Below the pieces are notes generated by a model. It made no database searches and was not told the origin of the DNA. It saw only the letters and a list, made by a program, of their open reading frames with translations. Shown piece by piece: positions 20,490 to 27,830 of a stretch of DNA of 28,255 nt (its first letter is position 1; every line of letters starts with the position of its first letter). The stretch is from a virus: IMG/VR virus record IMGVR_UViG_3300043466_000983, positions 1-28,255 of that record; one strand, 5' to 3'. Position numbers and translations under genes: made by a program.

Positions 20490-23074
20490 TTGCGGCGGCT
20501 AGCCACGGTCAAGATTGCGCCGATGGCCTCAAGGGTTGCTTCGGCCTCATCAAGATCATTCATGGCATTTGACATAGAAGAACTCTGCGCTGAATACCGA
20601 TTGAACATCGCGGAAATCTTGGCTCGCATCTTCTGCTCGGCCATGTCAAACATCATGCGTCGCTTGGAGTTCTCTTCCTTGAAGGGAGGCAGTCCAAGTT
20701 CTGCGGCTTTCTTCGGCTTCCAATCTCTGCCCCACTTCTTCCGGTAGGCAAGGATCATTTGGCGCAGGTTGTCGGAGATTTCATCGACCTTCTTCTGCGA
20801 TGCTGCAATGCGCTCTTCGGATGCCTTTGCCCTTGCTGCGGCTTCTCGCAGGAAAGATTCAGTTCTCTCCTTCGCAGATGCGTCGCGTTCCTTTTGGCCT
20901 CTAGCGATGATGTCTGCGGTGATTTCCTTCGCGCGTTCGCTCATGCGCTTCTGCACTTCCGCATCAACCATCTTTTTCCATTGATCTGCGGGAATGGGCT
21001 TTTGCGCCTGCTCCCACTTGTCATTGATCTCCGCAATCTTGGCTCGGATGCGCTTCACTTGTCGCTCGGACTTGCGAATCTCATCCTTCACTTCCTCGTC
21101 CGTGCCTTCGATCCGGTCGCGTCGGCGTTCCTTCCTCGGCGCGGCCCGTTCGCGGCCCTCGCCTGCTTTTGGCTGCTCGCCACCGCCACCACCGCCCTCG
21201 GCGCACTTGTTCCCCGGCTGGAAGCCGCCCTCGCCGATGCCACAGTTCGCACCGTCGAAGCGATCCTTGCTGCCGCGCTTCTCGCTCTCGTCCTTGCCCT
21301 CGGCGCGATCCAGTTCGGCAGACTTCTTCTTCGCCCACGACTTGCCCGCGTCGCCGCCCCAGAGCAGCCACGCGATGTAGCCCGCGCTGTCCTCGCCCCA
21401 GCCCTCGCCTTGCTTGTCCACTTCGTGCCGTGCGAAGTACGAGTTCATGCGGCGCACCGTTGACGGCGAAAGCGTCTTGCGGTTCGACAAGTCGCGTGCG
21501 CGAGCCACGCCGACTTCCGTGCCGCCCCTGCCGTGCTTGCGGCGCAGTTCCAGCCCACGGGCAGCGGCCTCGGCTGCGCCCTTGGGCGGGGTCAGGTCAA
21601 CATCGGAAAGCGCAAAGCGATCCTTGCTGAATGGCTCTGCATCGCCCTCCAAGCCTGCGTCTCCCGGCTCGTCGCCCATCGGGCGGACATCAAGCGGAGG
21701 CATGCCGCCACCACCCATGCCGCCCTCGGATGGAGCCTGAAGCACCATCTCGTCGTCCTCTGGCTCGGCAAGGCCCAACACCTTGCGTGCCTCGCGCTCG
21801 CTGACGCGACCACCCAACTTGGTGAACGCCTCAATCGCCTTCATGTACTCGTCCGGGTTCGGCTTGCTCACGCTGAATGAGAAGGACGGCGGCACGGCAT
21901 CGTCGCCGAAGTTCATGCGGAACAGCGGCGTGACGATTTCGCGCGTGATGGTTTCGGCCAGCGCGTTGGCAATGTAGGTGACTTGGCGGTTGAGCGTCTG
22001 CGCGTGCTGGTCGCCGATGCTTGAGCCAAGACCGCTCGACACAGCCTGCGAAGTGCCAGTCTGCCCAAGGATGACTTCCTTGATGTTCTCCGTCAGGTAC
22101 TCAACCATCTTGGCGAACGCTTCTGCGTTGCCGCCGTTCGGCTCCTTGATGTCGATGCCGAAGCCTGCATCGCTGCCGTCTGCGTTCTTGGGAATCAGCA
22201 CCGAGACATCGCCAAGCAGGTTCTGCATGGCCGACTCCATGTCAGCCTTCGCAGCCTCGTTGCCCACGGGGTAGTTGCCCACGCGGATGCCCATGCTGTA
22301 TCGCTCAATGTAGGTCGCCCAGTTCTGTAGCGCGGCCTGCTTCAGCGACCAGTAGTACCAGACCAGATCGCGCATGCCGCGACCGAGGTAGGCGTTCTCG
22401 GCTTCGTATGGATCATCGAAATCCACGCCCTGTGGCTGGTAGGTGTGCAGCGCGATGGTGGCTCGCTGCTGATCGTCCAGCGGCAGAACGCGAGAGTCCC
22501 AGCCGATTACCGTGCCATTGATCTTGTCCGTATCCGGGGCTGCGCCGCCGATGGTCTGCGTGTAGTAGCGCGGGCCGACCTTCAGGCCCAACTGGCCGAG
22601 TTCCGTCATGGTCAGGCTGTCGCCGTGAATCGGCATCCAGTCTCGGATGTAGATCGTCTCGCCCTGCTTGCCGAACACCATGTTGACCGCCGACCGCCCG
22701 TACCAGAGCGCGTCGAGCAGATGGCGCATCATGTCCGTGAAGCGTGGGGTGTTTTTCAGCAGTTTCTCCACGAACGCGGCCTGCTCCGTGGCCTGCTCGT
22801 CGCCCTGCATGTCGGCGGGAACCTGAACCGCCCACTCGGCGCACGCGACCGAGAGTTGCAGCATGACGAGCGGCCCCATGATGTCGGGGTCGTATCGCAT
22901 CTGCCTCTGAAGGTTTCGATCCTTGCGGAACGCAAGAGAGCCTTGCCGAAGGATCTTGTTGACGGAGAGGTAGTACGACCTCTGCATCTCGACCGGGGTG
23001 ACAAGTGCTTGGAACACGGGAGCAACTCGGATTTGGTCGCCGCCTTGGGTCTTATTTGCGTCGCTTGGCATCAT
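20486..23074 (-). CDS. Portal protein (Mu gp29/DUF935-like) with long modular C-terminal extension
   Basis: An 862-residue protein, much longer than usual portals of about 450-550. I use the ATG at 23074, which overlaps the terminase stop (ATGA). A GTG at 23098 would add eight residues. Residues 15-440 match the portal body: YYLSVNKILRQGSLAF, QRQMRYDPDIMGPLVMLQLS, MMRHLLDALWYGRSAVNMVF, then GQTGTSQAVSSGLGSSIGD. After FSKDRFALS (482-490) follows a compact conserved phage module (about 494-590) with ELRRKHGRGGTEVGVARARD and SAGYIAWLLWGGDAGKSWA. A second GSKDRF (601-606) leads to NCGIGEGGFQPGNKCA, a Gly linker, then coiled coil to the end. The two SKDRF joints are identical in DNA over 14 bases. 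The extension may be cut off during maturation or act inside the head, which is inference. Confidence 0.85.
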   Translation of the reverse strand: MMPSDANKTQGGDQIRVAPVFQALVTPVEMQRSYYLSVNKILRQGSLAFRKDRNLQRQMRYDPDIMGPLVMLQLSVACAEWAVQVPADMQGDEQATEQAAFVEKLLKNTPRFTDMMRHLLDALWYGRSAVNMVFGKQGETIYIRDWMPIHGDSLTMTELGQLGLKVGPRYYTQTIGGAAPDTDKINGTVIGWDSRVLPLDDQQRATIALHTYQPQGVDFDDPYEAENAYLGRGMRDLVWYYWSLKQAALQNWATYIERYSMGIRVGNYPVGNEAAKADMESAMQNLLGDVSVLIPKNADGSDAGFGIDIKEPNGGNAEAFAKMVEYLTENIKEVILGQTGTSQAVSSGLGSSIGDQHAQTLNRQVTYIANALAETITREIVTPLFRMNFGDDAVPPSFSFSVSKPNPDEYMKAIEAFTKLGGRVSEREARKVLGLAEPEDDEMVLQAPSEGGMGGGGMPPLDVRPMGDEPGDAGLEGDAEPFSKDRFALSDVDLTPPKGAAEAAARGLELRRKHGRGGTEVGVARARDLSNRKTLSPSTVRRMNSYFARHEVDKQGEGWGEDSAGYIAWLLWGGDAGKSWAKKKSAELDRAEGKDESEKRGSKDRFDGANCGIGEGGFQPGNKCAEGGGGGGEQPKAGEGRERAAPRKERRRDRIEGTDEEVKDEIRKSERQVKRIRAKIAEINDKWEQAQKPIPADQWKKMVDAEVQKRMSERAKEITADIIARGQKERDASAKERTESFLREAAARAKASEERIAASQKKVDEISDNLRQMILAYRKKWGRDWKPKKAAELGLPPFKEENSKRRMMFDMAEQKMRAKISAMFNRYSAQSSSMSNAMNDLDEAEATLEAIGAILTVASRRK

Positions 23075-24501
23075 GGGTTGTTTCCGTAGAGTCGCCACAG
23101 TTGCGGCTTGGTGCTTTTGATTGTGGCTGGCTTTGCCCGTGGATCATAACGGCGGGTTCGTGCATGCTCTAGCAAATCCACCACGGCATCCACGGTGTCA
23201 TCATGCTCCCCTGCGGGGAATCCAACAAGTTCATCAACGATTGGCTGCTGGGACGCTTCGACCCGGCCATCCGCTCTACACCGAAGCCGGAGCCGATGCT
23301 GCTCCACCATCGCCTGCGCCTCACTTGCCCTCGTGATCTTGTCCTTCGTGCGTGCGACGCGCCGCACGGGTATGCGGGTGGACTGTTGGAGTTGCTGGCA
23401 CAAACCAGCCTGCGGGCCGTTGCCCTCGGCGATGATCTGCGCGACCCCTAGACGGTCGCAGGCATCCACGGCGCGGCGCAGGAACTCGGGGAAGGTCGCC
23501 TGCATGCGAAGGCATTCCAGCACCCAGACATTGGCTTGCGCGTCCATTAGCGCGATGACGCACACGCTGAAGTCGCCGCTGCCTGTGGCGTTTGCGGTGA
23601 ATGCCCAGTCAATCGCCGCAACCACCGTTCCGTTGGCGGTCGCATCGTGGGCAGGGTCGCCCGTGTAGTAGCCCCGCTCCAGCCACTCCGGCCGGAAGAT
23701 CAGCGATTCGTCCGACACGGGGATGAGTTCGTAGGCGCGTGCGTAGCCGAGCGGCCCCATTTCGCGCCGCTGCGATTGCAGGATGTCCGGCGTGAACACC
23801 TCGCTCCACGGACTCTCAAAGCCCCGGCACGGTCGCCAGAACAGCGTGCCGTCCTGCTCGCCTACGCGCTTCCATTCTGCGGTCAGATCGTCGGAATGGT
23901 ACGGTGTGAACAACCGCCAAGTCCGGGGCCGTCCCGCGCTGAAGTCGCGCATGGGTAGCCAGTTGTTGCGCCAAGCCTCCTTCACCTTCTCGCGCTCTGC
24001 CGGGATGAGGACGGAGTTGCGAAGGTCGCACACATCGTCGCCGATCAGCAGATCGACGCGGCCACCTGCGCGTCCGAAGATGTTCGCAGCCTGCATCGTC
24101 GGGTCGCGGTGCATGCTCTCCGACTTCACGATGATCTCGCTTGAGCCATCGTCATCGGGCTTGGGCTTGACGATCTGAATCTCTGGGAACACCTCGCGGT
24201 AGACATCAGAGCGCATGATCTGCACCACCATGCGAATCTGCTCTTGCGCCTTCACCACGGTCTGCCCAACATGCTTGATGCGGATGTGCGGGTTCCGCCC
24301 AATCTCCCACGCCTCGCGGATGCCGATCTGCACAGACTTGCCGTGACCGCGCGGCACGCCGATGGCTGCGTCGCCGTTCTTCGACAGGTGCGCCTGCATA
24401 TCCGTATGCAGGCCGGACTGGTTGAAGCCCAGCAACTCGGCGAACACATCCGGGCACTCACGCGCTGCCGCGATGACCGCGCTAGTTTCCGGGTCGATCA
24501 A
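23071..24501 (-). CDS. terL: Terminase large subunit
   Basis: A 476-residue protein, the packaging motor that pumps DNA into the head and cuts it. The ATPase part shows the Walker A motif GVPRGHGKS (48-56) and a Walker B-like LLIGDD (151-156). The C-terminal nuclease shows AIDWA (Asp298), IIAEGNG (Glu359) and EHDDTVDA (Asp434/435), the expected acidic metal ligands. The start is TTG at 24501 with AGGA four bases upstream. An ATG is not available nearby. It overlaps the small terminase by 20 bases and couples to the portal by ATGA. The length is normal for the family. Confidence 0.93.
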   Translation of the reverse strand: MIDPETSAVIAAARECPDVFAELLGFNQSGLHTDMQAHLSKNGDAAIGVPRGHGKSVQIGIREAWEIGRNPHIRIKHVGQTVVKAQEQIRMVVQIMRSDVYREVFPEIQIVKPKPDDDGSSEIIVKSESMHRDPTMQAANIFGRAGGRVDLLIGDDVCDLRNSVLIPAEREKVKEAWRNNWLPMRDFSAGRPRTWRLFTPYHSDDLTAEWKRVGEQDGTLFWRPCRGFESPWSEVFTPDILQSQRREMGPLGYARAYELIPVSDESLIFRPEWLERGYYTGDPAHDATANGTVVAAIDWAFTANATGSGDFSVCVIALMDAQANVWVLECLRMQATFPEFLRRAVDACDRLGVAQIIAEGNGPQAGLCQQLQQSTRIPVRRVARTKDKITRASEAQAMVEQHRLRLRCRADGRVEASQQPIVDELVGFPAGEHDDTVDAVVDLLEHARTRRYDPRAKPATIKSTKPQLWRLYGNNP

Positions 24502-24895
24502 TGGTTCCTAACCGCTTGGCGATGATTTCGCGTGCGCGTGCTTGGATAGCGGGACTGATCTCCATGCGCTCGGTGGCCTGCCCATCGTCAAGCCGCTCCA
24601 TCTTGTCTAGCGCGATGGCTGCTGCCACCTTGTCGCGCATCATGGCTGCCAGCACCTCGGCGGCTCGCAAGCGGTCGCGGGACTGGCTCAAATCGTCGTT
24701 CAGGATGCGCGAGCAGATGTCCGGAGCCTGCTCCATGACGGCATCGGGAATCTTCCACCCGGCTGTCACGGCACGCTGTAGGAGCCGCAGCGATGCCTTC
24801 TGGTTGCGCTTGTCGATGTCGAGGGCCGGATGCTCGGTCGCCATCACGGGCGGCTCTACGGGCTTCTCCGGCTGCTTGCGTGGCTTGCGTGCCAT
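24482..24895 (-). CDS. terS: Probable terminase small subunit
   Basis: A 137-residue protein directly upstream of the large terminase, overlapping it by 20 bases. A basic start (MARKPRKQPEKP) precedes a helical N-terminal domain (KRNQKASLRLLQRAVTAGWK) that could bind DNA. A central helical part follows (SRDRLRAAEVLAAMMRDKVA), then a C-terminal helix (PAIQARAREIIAKRLG). The size and place are typical of small terminases, which recognise the packaging site and feed DNA to the large subunit. The similarity is by layout. No ribosome site is evident at the ATG (24895). Confidence 0.7.
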   Translation of the reverse strand: MARKPRKQPEKPVEPPVMATEHPALDIDKRNQKASLRLLQRAVTAGWKIPDAVMEQAPDICSRILNDDLSQSRDRLRAAEVLAAMMRDKVAAAIALDKMERLDDGQATERMEISPAIQARAREIIAKRLGTIDRPGN

Positions 24896-24904
24896 GCTGC
24901 GAGT

Positions 24905-25138
24905 CTAGCGCGGCTCGTCCTTCTCCACGAACGAAGGTGGGACGCAGTACCAACCCTCCGGGATGGTGACGGCGTTGGGTGACAGTTCCCACCCGTCACT
25001 AGTGAGGGTGTACACCCGCACTCGACACTCCGGGCCGACGCGCACCGGGCTTCCCTCACTTACCAATGTGACACGAGCGCATCCAGTCGCGCACGCGCTC
25101 GCCAGCGCGAGACAGTAGAGCCTTGTCAGCCTTCGCAT
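24905..25138 (-). CDS. Small lipoprotein, o-spanin-like candidate
   Basis: A 77-residue protein with a lipoprotein-type signal: MRRLTRLYCLALASACATGC, with a likely lipidated Cys at 20 (ATGC) or 16 (ASAC). The mature part is short and beta-like (ARVTLVSEGSPVRVG, CRVRVYTLTSDGWEL, IPEGWYCVPPSF). Its first 83 bases lie inside the end of the neighbouring small membrane-protein gene in another frame, the arrangement seen for Rz1 inside Rz. It sits next to a holin-like gene. An outer-membrane lysis partner is a reasonable guess, but the mature part is not proline-rich as in classical Rz1. A plain phage lipoprotein is the alternative. Confidence 0.6.
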   Translation of the reverse strand: MRRLTRLYCLALASACATGCARVTLVSEGSPVRVGPECRVRVYTLTSDGWELSPNAVTIPEGWYCVPPSFVEKDEPR

Positions 25139-25226
25139 CGGTTGCCTCCGTCTTGCCGATCTTGCCGCCGAAGCGGCCCAGCACCTCGGCCACGATGGCC
25201 GCGATCAATGCGGACAGCCACGCCAT
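25056..25226 (-). CDS. Small membrane protein, possible i-spanin or holin partner
   Basis: A 56-residue protein. I start at the ATG at 25226, which shares its first base with the holin-like stop (TGATG). The longer reading from 25292 would run inside the holin gene. The N-terminus MAWLSALIAAIVAEVLG is a short hydrophobic stretch, followed by a basic and charged helix (KADKALLSRAGERVRDWM). Its 3' half overlaps the lipoprotein gene by 83 bases in another frame. Overlap plus N-terminal anchor suggests an i-spanin, although 56 residues is short for that. A second holin component is equally possible. Confidence 0.55.
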   Translation of the reverse strand: MAWLSALIAAIVAEVLGRFGGKIGKTEATDAKADKALLSRAGERVRDWMRSCHIGK

Positions 25227-25408
25227 CAGTCGGCCTTCGCCGCGTCCTTGGCGAGAATGAGGCCCACGCCAGCCATGATGGCCGCAATGCACGCGCCGAT
25301 GTCCGGCACGGTCGCCGGGTCATTGTCGGTGAACGCCTTCAAGGCCGAGCCAACGGCGACGAGGATGGCAGCAATGCCTGCCGAAGTGGTTTTCCAGTTG
25401 TTCTTCAT
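25226..25408 (-). CDS. Holin-like two-span membrane protein
   Basis: A 60-residue protein of a layout common in phages: MKNNWKTTSAGIAAILVAVG (first membrane helix, about 9-26), a polar loop with TDNDPATVPDIG, a second helix ACIAAIMAGVGLILA, and a charged end (KDAAKAD). Proteins of this pattern are usually annotated as holin-like. They permeabilise the inner membrane at the end of infection. AAAAGGA lies six bases before the ATG. It leads the overlapping group of small membrane genes 25408-24905, which reads as a lysis cassette, although no endolysin is visible in the window. Confidence 0.65.
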   Translation of the reverse strand: MKNNWKTTSAGIAAILVAVGSALKAFTDNDPATVPDIGACIAAIMAGVGLILAKDAAKAD

Positions 25409-25418
25409 GTGGTTCCTT

Positions 25419-26252
25419 TTAGGCTACGAAGCGAACACCAAGACCGACGCTGATGCTTGATGCCGTTCCAGATGCCATCGTGATTGATGCCGTGACGGTT
25501 GGAGCCGTTGCGCCAAGTGCTGCAAAGCAAGTCAACTTGTCACACCCGCACAGAGGGATGTACGGCAAATTGTCGCCAAACGCTTGATTCTGATTGGTTG
25601 AGGAAAGCGAGCCAGCATAAACACTCTGCCCCGTCAAGGTTTCAAACACAGGCGCAGCATTACTGCCGCGAAGCAGCGATGTGATTGCGGTTCGCTTGAG
25701 TCCATTGCTCGCAGCCGTTGCGATTCCAAAGTTCGCGGGAGCCGCTGCGCTGTTGTCAGAGTAGTAGTTGAAGATGTTTGTTCCACCACCACCCGTCGCA
25801 GCAGCCAATCGCCATGCTCCAAGAGCGTGCCAATATCCCGTCGTTCCGGGATCAACTGCACTCGTCATCGCAATGGTTGAAGGATCGTATGCGTAAATAT
25901 CCGTTGCCAATGGTGCGCGACCTACAAACATGTATCGCAGCGGGTTTGTGCTTGTTCCCACAACCGTGATCGTCGCGCTTGCAAACTGATCCGTAGTTGC
26001 TGCAACGGTGTAGTTCAGGATTGAGAACGGAATGAATCCTCGCGCTCCGGTAGGCACATCAAGAATCACGCTGTACTGCGCGTCGGCCTCGCTGCCCGTG
26101 ATGATCTCATTGATCGTGTTCGGTTCCTCGACAGTCTTGGTCACATCCTTGTGAATGACATACAGCGGAGAACCCCATCCGGCCTGCATGGCGAGTCGAG
26201 GCTGTCGGCCAGTGTCATACTGTCCAAAAGTTGCGGCGGGGAAAAGTCCCAT
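25419..26252 (-). CDS. Beta-rich hypothetical virion protein
   Basis: A 277-residue protein without a recognised family. It starts MGLFPAATFGQYDTGRQP three bases after the preceding stop, with AAGGAAG upstream. The chain is mostly beta with many Thr, Ala, Ser and Gly (ATITVVGTSTNPLRYMFVG, FNYYSDNSAAAPANFG) and ends VTASITMASGTASSISVGLG. A CGCDKLTC segment gives three clustered cysteines. Absence of signals and membrane helices and the beta-rich pattern suggest a virion or adhesin-like protein. Its position between membrane genes of the lysis group and far from the tail genes is odd. A role in host binding or as a head fibre can be considered. Confidence 0.55.
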   Translation of the reverse strand: MGLFPAATFGQYDTGRQPRLAMQAGWGSPLYVIHKDVTKTVEEPNTINEIITGSEADAQYSVILDVPTGARGFIPFSILNYTVAATTDQFASATITVVGTSTNPLRYMFVGRAPLATDIYAYDPSTIAMTSAVDPGTTGYWHALGAWRLAAATGGGGTNIFNYYSDNSAAAPANFGIATAASNGLKRTAITSLLRGSNAAPVFETLTGQSVYAGSLSSTNQNQAFGDNLPYIPLCGCDKLTCFAALGATAPTVTASITMASGTASSISVGLGVRFVA

Positions 26253-26255
26253 AGT

Positions 26256-26540
26256 TCAAGGCTTCCTTTCAAGTCGGTCAATGCGGATTTGGATGCTGTC
26301 GATGCGGGCCGCGTACTCGCGGTCGGTGGCGGAGAGGGTCGATACGGTGCGTGCGAGGTCAGCGGTGATGGCTGCGAGTTCCTTCATGCGTTCGGCCTGA
26401 TTGTCGATGGCCGCATCGCGGCGACCGACCATCAAGAACGCGCCTGCAATGCTGCCGAGCAGCACGATGGTCTGCACGCCCTGCATCAAGGTCTGGAGGC
26501 TCACCTGCTTGCCGATCCTAACTTCCGATTGCTCGCTCAT
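26256..26540 (-). CDS. Single-span membrane protein with coiled coil
   Basis: A 94-residue protein starting at the ATG at 26540, which overlaps the stop of the metallopeptidase-like gene (ATGA). The much longer reading from 26801 is mostly arginine/proline noise. After MSEQSEVRIGKQVSLQTLMQ comes one membrane helix (VQTIVLLGSIAGAFLMV), and then a long charged helix with heptad-like spacing (IDNQAERMKELAAITADLAR to IDSIQIRIDRLERKP) that should form a coiled coil. This topology fits holin-like or inner-membrane spanin-like proteins. The gene lies just upstream of the lysis-type cassette. The exact role is open. Confidence 0.6.
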   Translation of the reverse strand: MSEQSEVRIGKQVSLQTLMQGVQTIVLLGSIAGAFLMVGRRDAAIDNQAERMKELAAITADLARTVSTLSATDREYAARIDSIQIRIDRLERKP

Positions 26541-26839
26541 GGCTTTTGGGATGGTAGCGGCTTCCGTCGCCAGCCTAAAGAGAAAAGCGCACGACCGAGA
26601 ACGGCTGCCGCGTCGGTTGTGGCCTCCTCGGAAAGCGAAGGTAGCGCAGCGTGCAGGAGTTCGTGGCAGACGATCTCGGCCAGACGCTGCTGCGGCAGGT
26701 CGCGGCGCACGCGAATGGTCGGATGCGGCCCCGGCGGATGGTCGCAATCGCCGAAGCGGTCGCGGGGTAGTTCGCTGGCCTTGACCAGTCGCACGCGCCA
26801 CTTGCGCCCGTTGATCTTCAGTCGCGCCTCATTGTGCAT
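26537..26839 (-). CDS. Small zinc metallopeptidase-like protein (HELLH)
   Basis: A 100-residue protein with the zinc-binding and catalytic motif HELLH (His59, Glu60, His63) inside the helix LAEIVCHELLHAAL. It is followed by SEEATTDAAAVLGRALFSLGW, where an acidic residue (Glu71/72 or Asp76) could be the third ligand, as in minimal gluzincin-type folds. The first 50 residues form a small beta part (RLKINGRKWRVRLVKASELP). Small phage proteins of this kind are frequent, and their substrates are not established. It overlaps the metallophosphoesterase gene by 11 bases. A structural, non-enzymatic role is possible. Confidence 0.7.
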   Translation of the reverse strand: MHNEARLKINGRKWRVRLVKASELPRDRFGDCDHPPGPHPTIRVRRDLPQQRLAEIVCHELLHAALPSLSEEATTDAAAVLGRALFSLGWRRKPLPSQKP

Positions 26840-27830
26840 CGATCACATCCCAGCAGAGCCGGGGACGGCCCCGGTGATGCCCGTTGTTCGGCTTGTGTGT
26901 CTCCCATTGAACCCAGAGCCGCACCCACTTCTGACGGATGGGCTTGGGGCCAACGCCCTTCTCTACGATCCAAGATCCTTCGCCTGCCTTCCACTCGTTT
27001 TTCGTGGAACCGATGCGGCAGAAGTCAACATGGCGTTGCTTGACTTGATACAGGCCGTTGTGGGAGTCGAGTTTCAGGCGAGCCGTCCCGGCCACATTGG
27101 AGTCATGGGTGTGGCTCATGCAGATCATGTCGCAGCCCTCGACATACGCGAGCGTGCGCTTCGCGTCGAGGATGCCCATGGACTGCTGACCGCCAGAGGA
27201 TGCGCCGTGCGCGTAGTACAGGGTGAATGGCAGGATGGTCTTGTTGATGTTCAGTCGAACGACGATCCAGCCCGTGTAGCCGCCTGCCTGCAACTGGCTC
27301 TGCACACGCGACTTCATGGCACGCGCAAGGTTCTGCACCGGGCAAACCTCGGACTTGTTCCGGTACGCGCTTTCATGGTTGCCCTCGCCGAGAACCGCCC
27401 AATGCTCGACCGCGCCGGGGATCGACGAGTAGAAGTTCGCCGCATCTTCGATGACCGCATCGAAGTAGTTGGAAGCCAGCAGGCTAGAGCGCATGGCCGC
27501 CTTGTTTTGCCGCTTGTCCGCCTTCCCGCCCATCAAGTCGAGCGTGTCGCCGATGCTGCAAATGATGGCTTTCTTCTCGACTGCCTCGCGTAGCAGACGC
27601 TCCTCCATCTTCCGGTCAGCCGATGGATTGTCTGTGTGATTGTCGGCTAGGAGCAGAATCCATTGGCTCTTGCCGCTGGTCTGTCCGAACGGCACATCGA
27701 CCACATGCACATTCCGTCCGTGGTGCGTCACCGTCCACGGTGGCTGGATGCCCACGGGAATCTGGGGTGGCGGCACAACGATCTCGCCGATCTTGCTCGT
27801 CTTGGTCTTGGGCTTGGGCTTGCGCTTCAC
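26829..27830 (-). CDS. Calcineurin-like metallophosphoesterase
   Basis: A 333-residue protein with the whole set of metal-binding motifs of the metallophosphoesterase fold: LLLADNHTD (Asp63, His65), SIGDTLDLMGG (Asp95), VLGEGNHES (Asn151, His152), YYAHGA (His208) and MSHTHDS (His240, His242). This fold includes nucleases of the Mre11/SbcD type and phosphatases. In phages it is thought to act on nucleic acid ends or nucleotides. The N-terminal 40 residues are basic and proline-rich (MKRKPKPKTKTSK) and outside the fold. The GTG start overlaps the RusA-like stop (GTGA), with AGGAGG five bases upstream. Confidence 0.85.
   Translation of the reverse strand: MKRKPKPKTKTSKIGEIVVPPPQIPVGIQPPWTVTHHGRNVHVVDVPFGQTSGKSQWILLLADNHTDNPSADRKMEERLLREAVEKKAIICSIGDTLDLMGGKADKRQNKAAMRSSLLASNYFDAVIEDAANFYSSIPGAVEHWAVLGEGNHESAYRNKSEVCPVQNLARAMKSRVQSQLQAGGYTGWIVVRLNINKTILPFTLYYAHGASSGGQQSMGILDAKRTLAYVEGCDMICMSHTHDSNVAGTARLKLDSHNGLYQVKQRHVDFCRIGSTKNEWKAGEGSWIVEKGVGPKPIRQKWVRLWVQWETHKPNNGHHRGRPRLCWDVIDAQ

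Noticed and set aside
21169-21630. Dense overlapping open frames opposite the portal extension
   Set aside because: They come from low-complexity Gly/Lys/Glu coding on the other strand and show Pro/Arg/His-rich products with no signals.
26256-26801. Long version (181 residues) of the membrane/coiled-coil protein
   Set aside because: The added 87 residues are Arg/Pro/Ala noise antisense in character and overlap the HELLH gene. The ATG at 26540 overlapping the stop is better.
26151-27593. Open frame of 480 codons on the + strand
   Set aside because: It lies opposite the metallophosphoesterase and neighbouring genes, which have clear motifs. The composition of this frame is noise-like.
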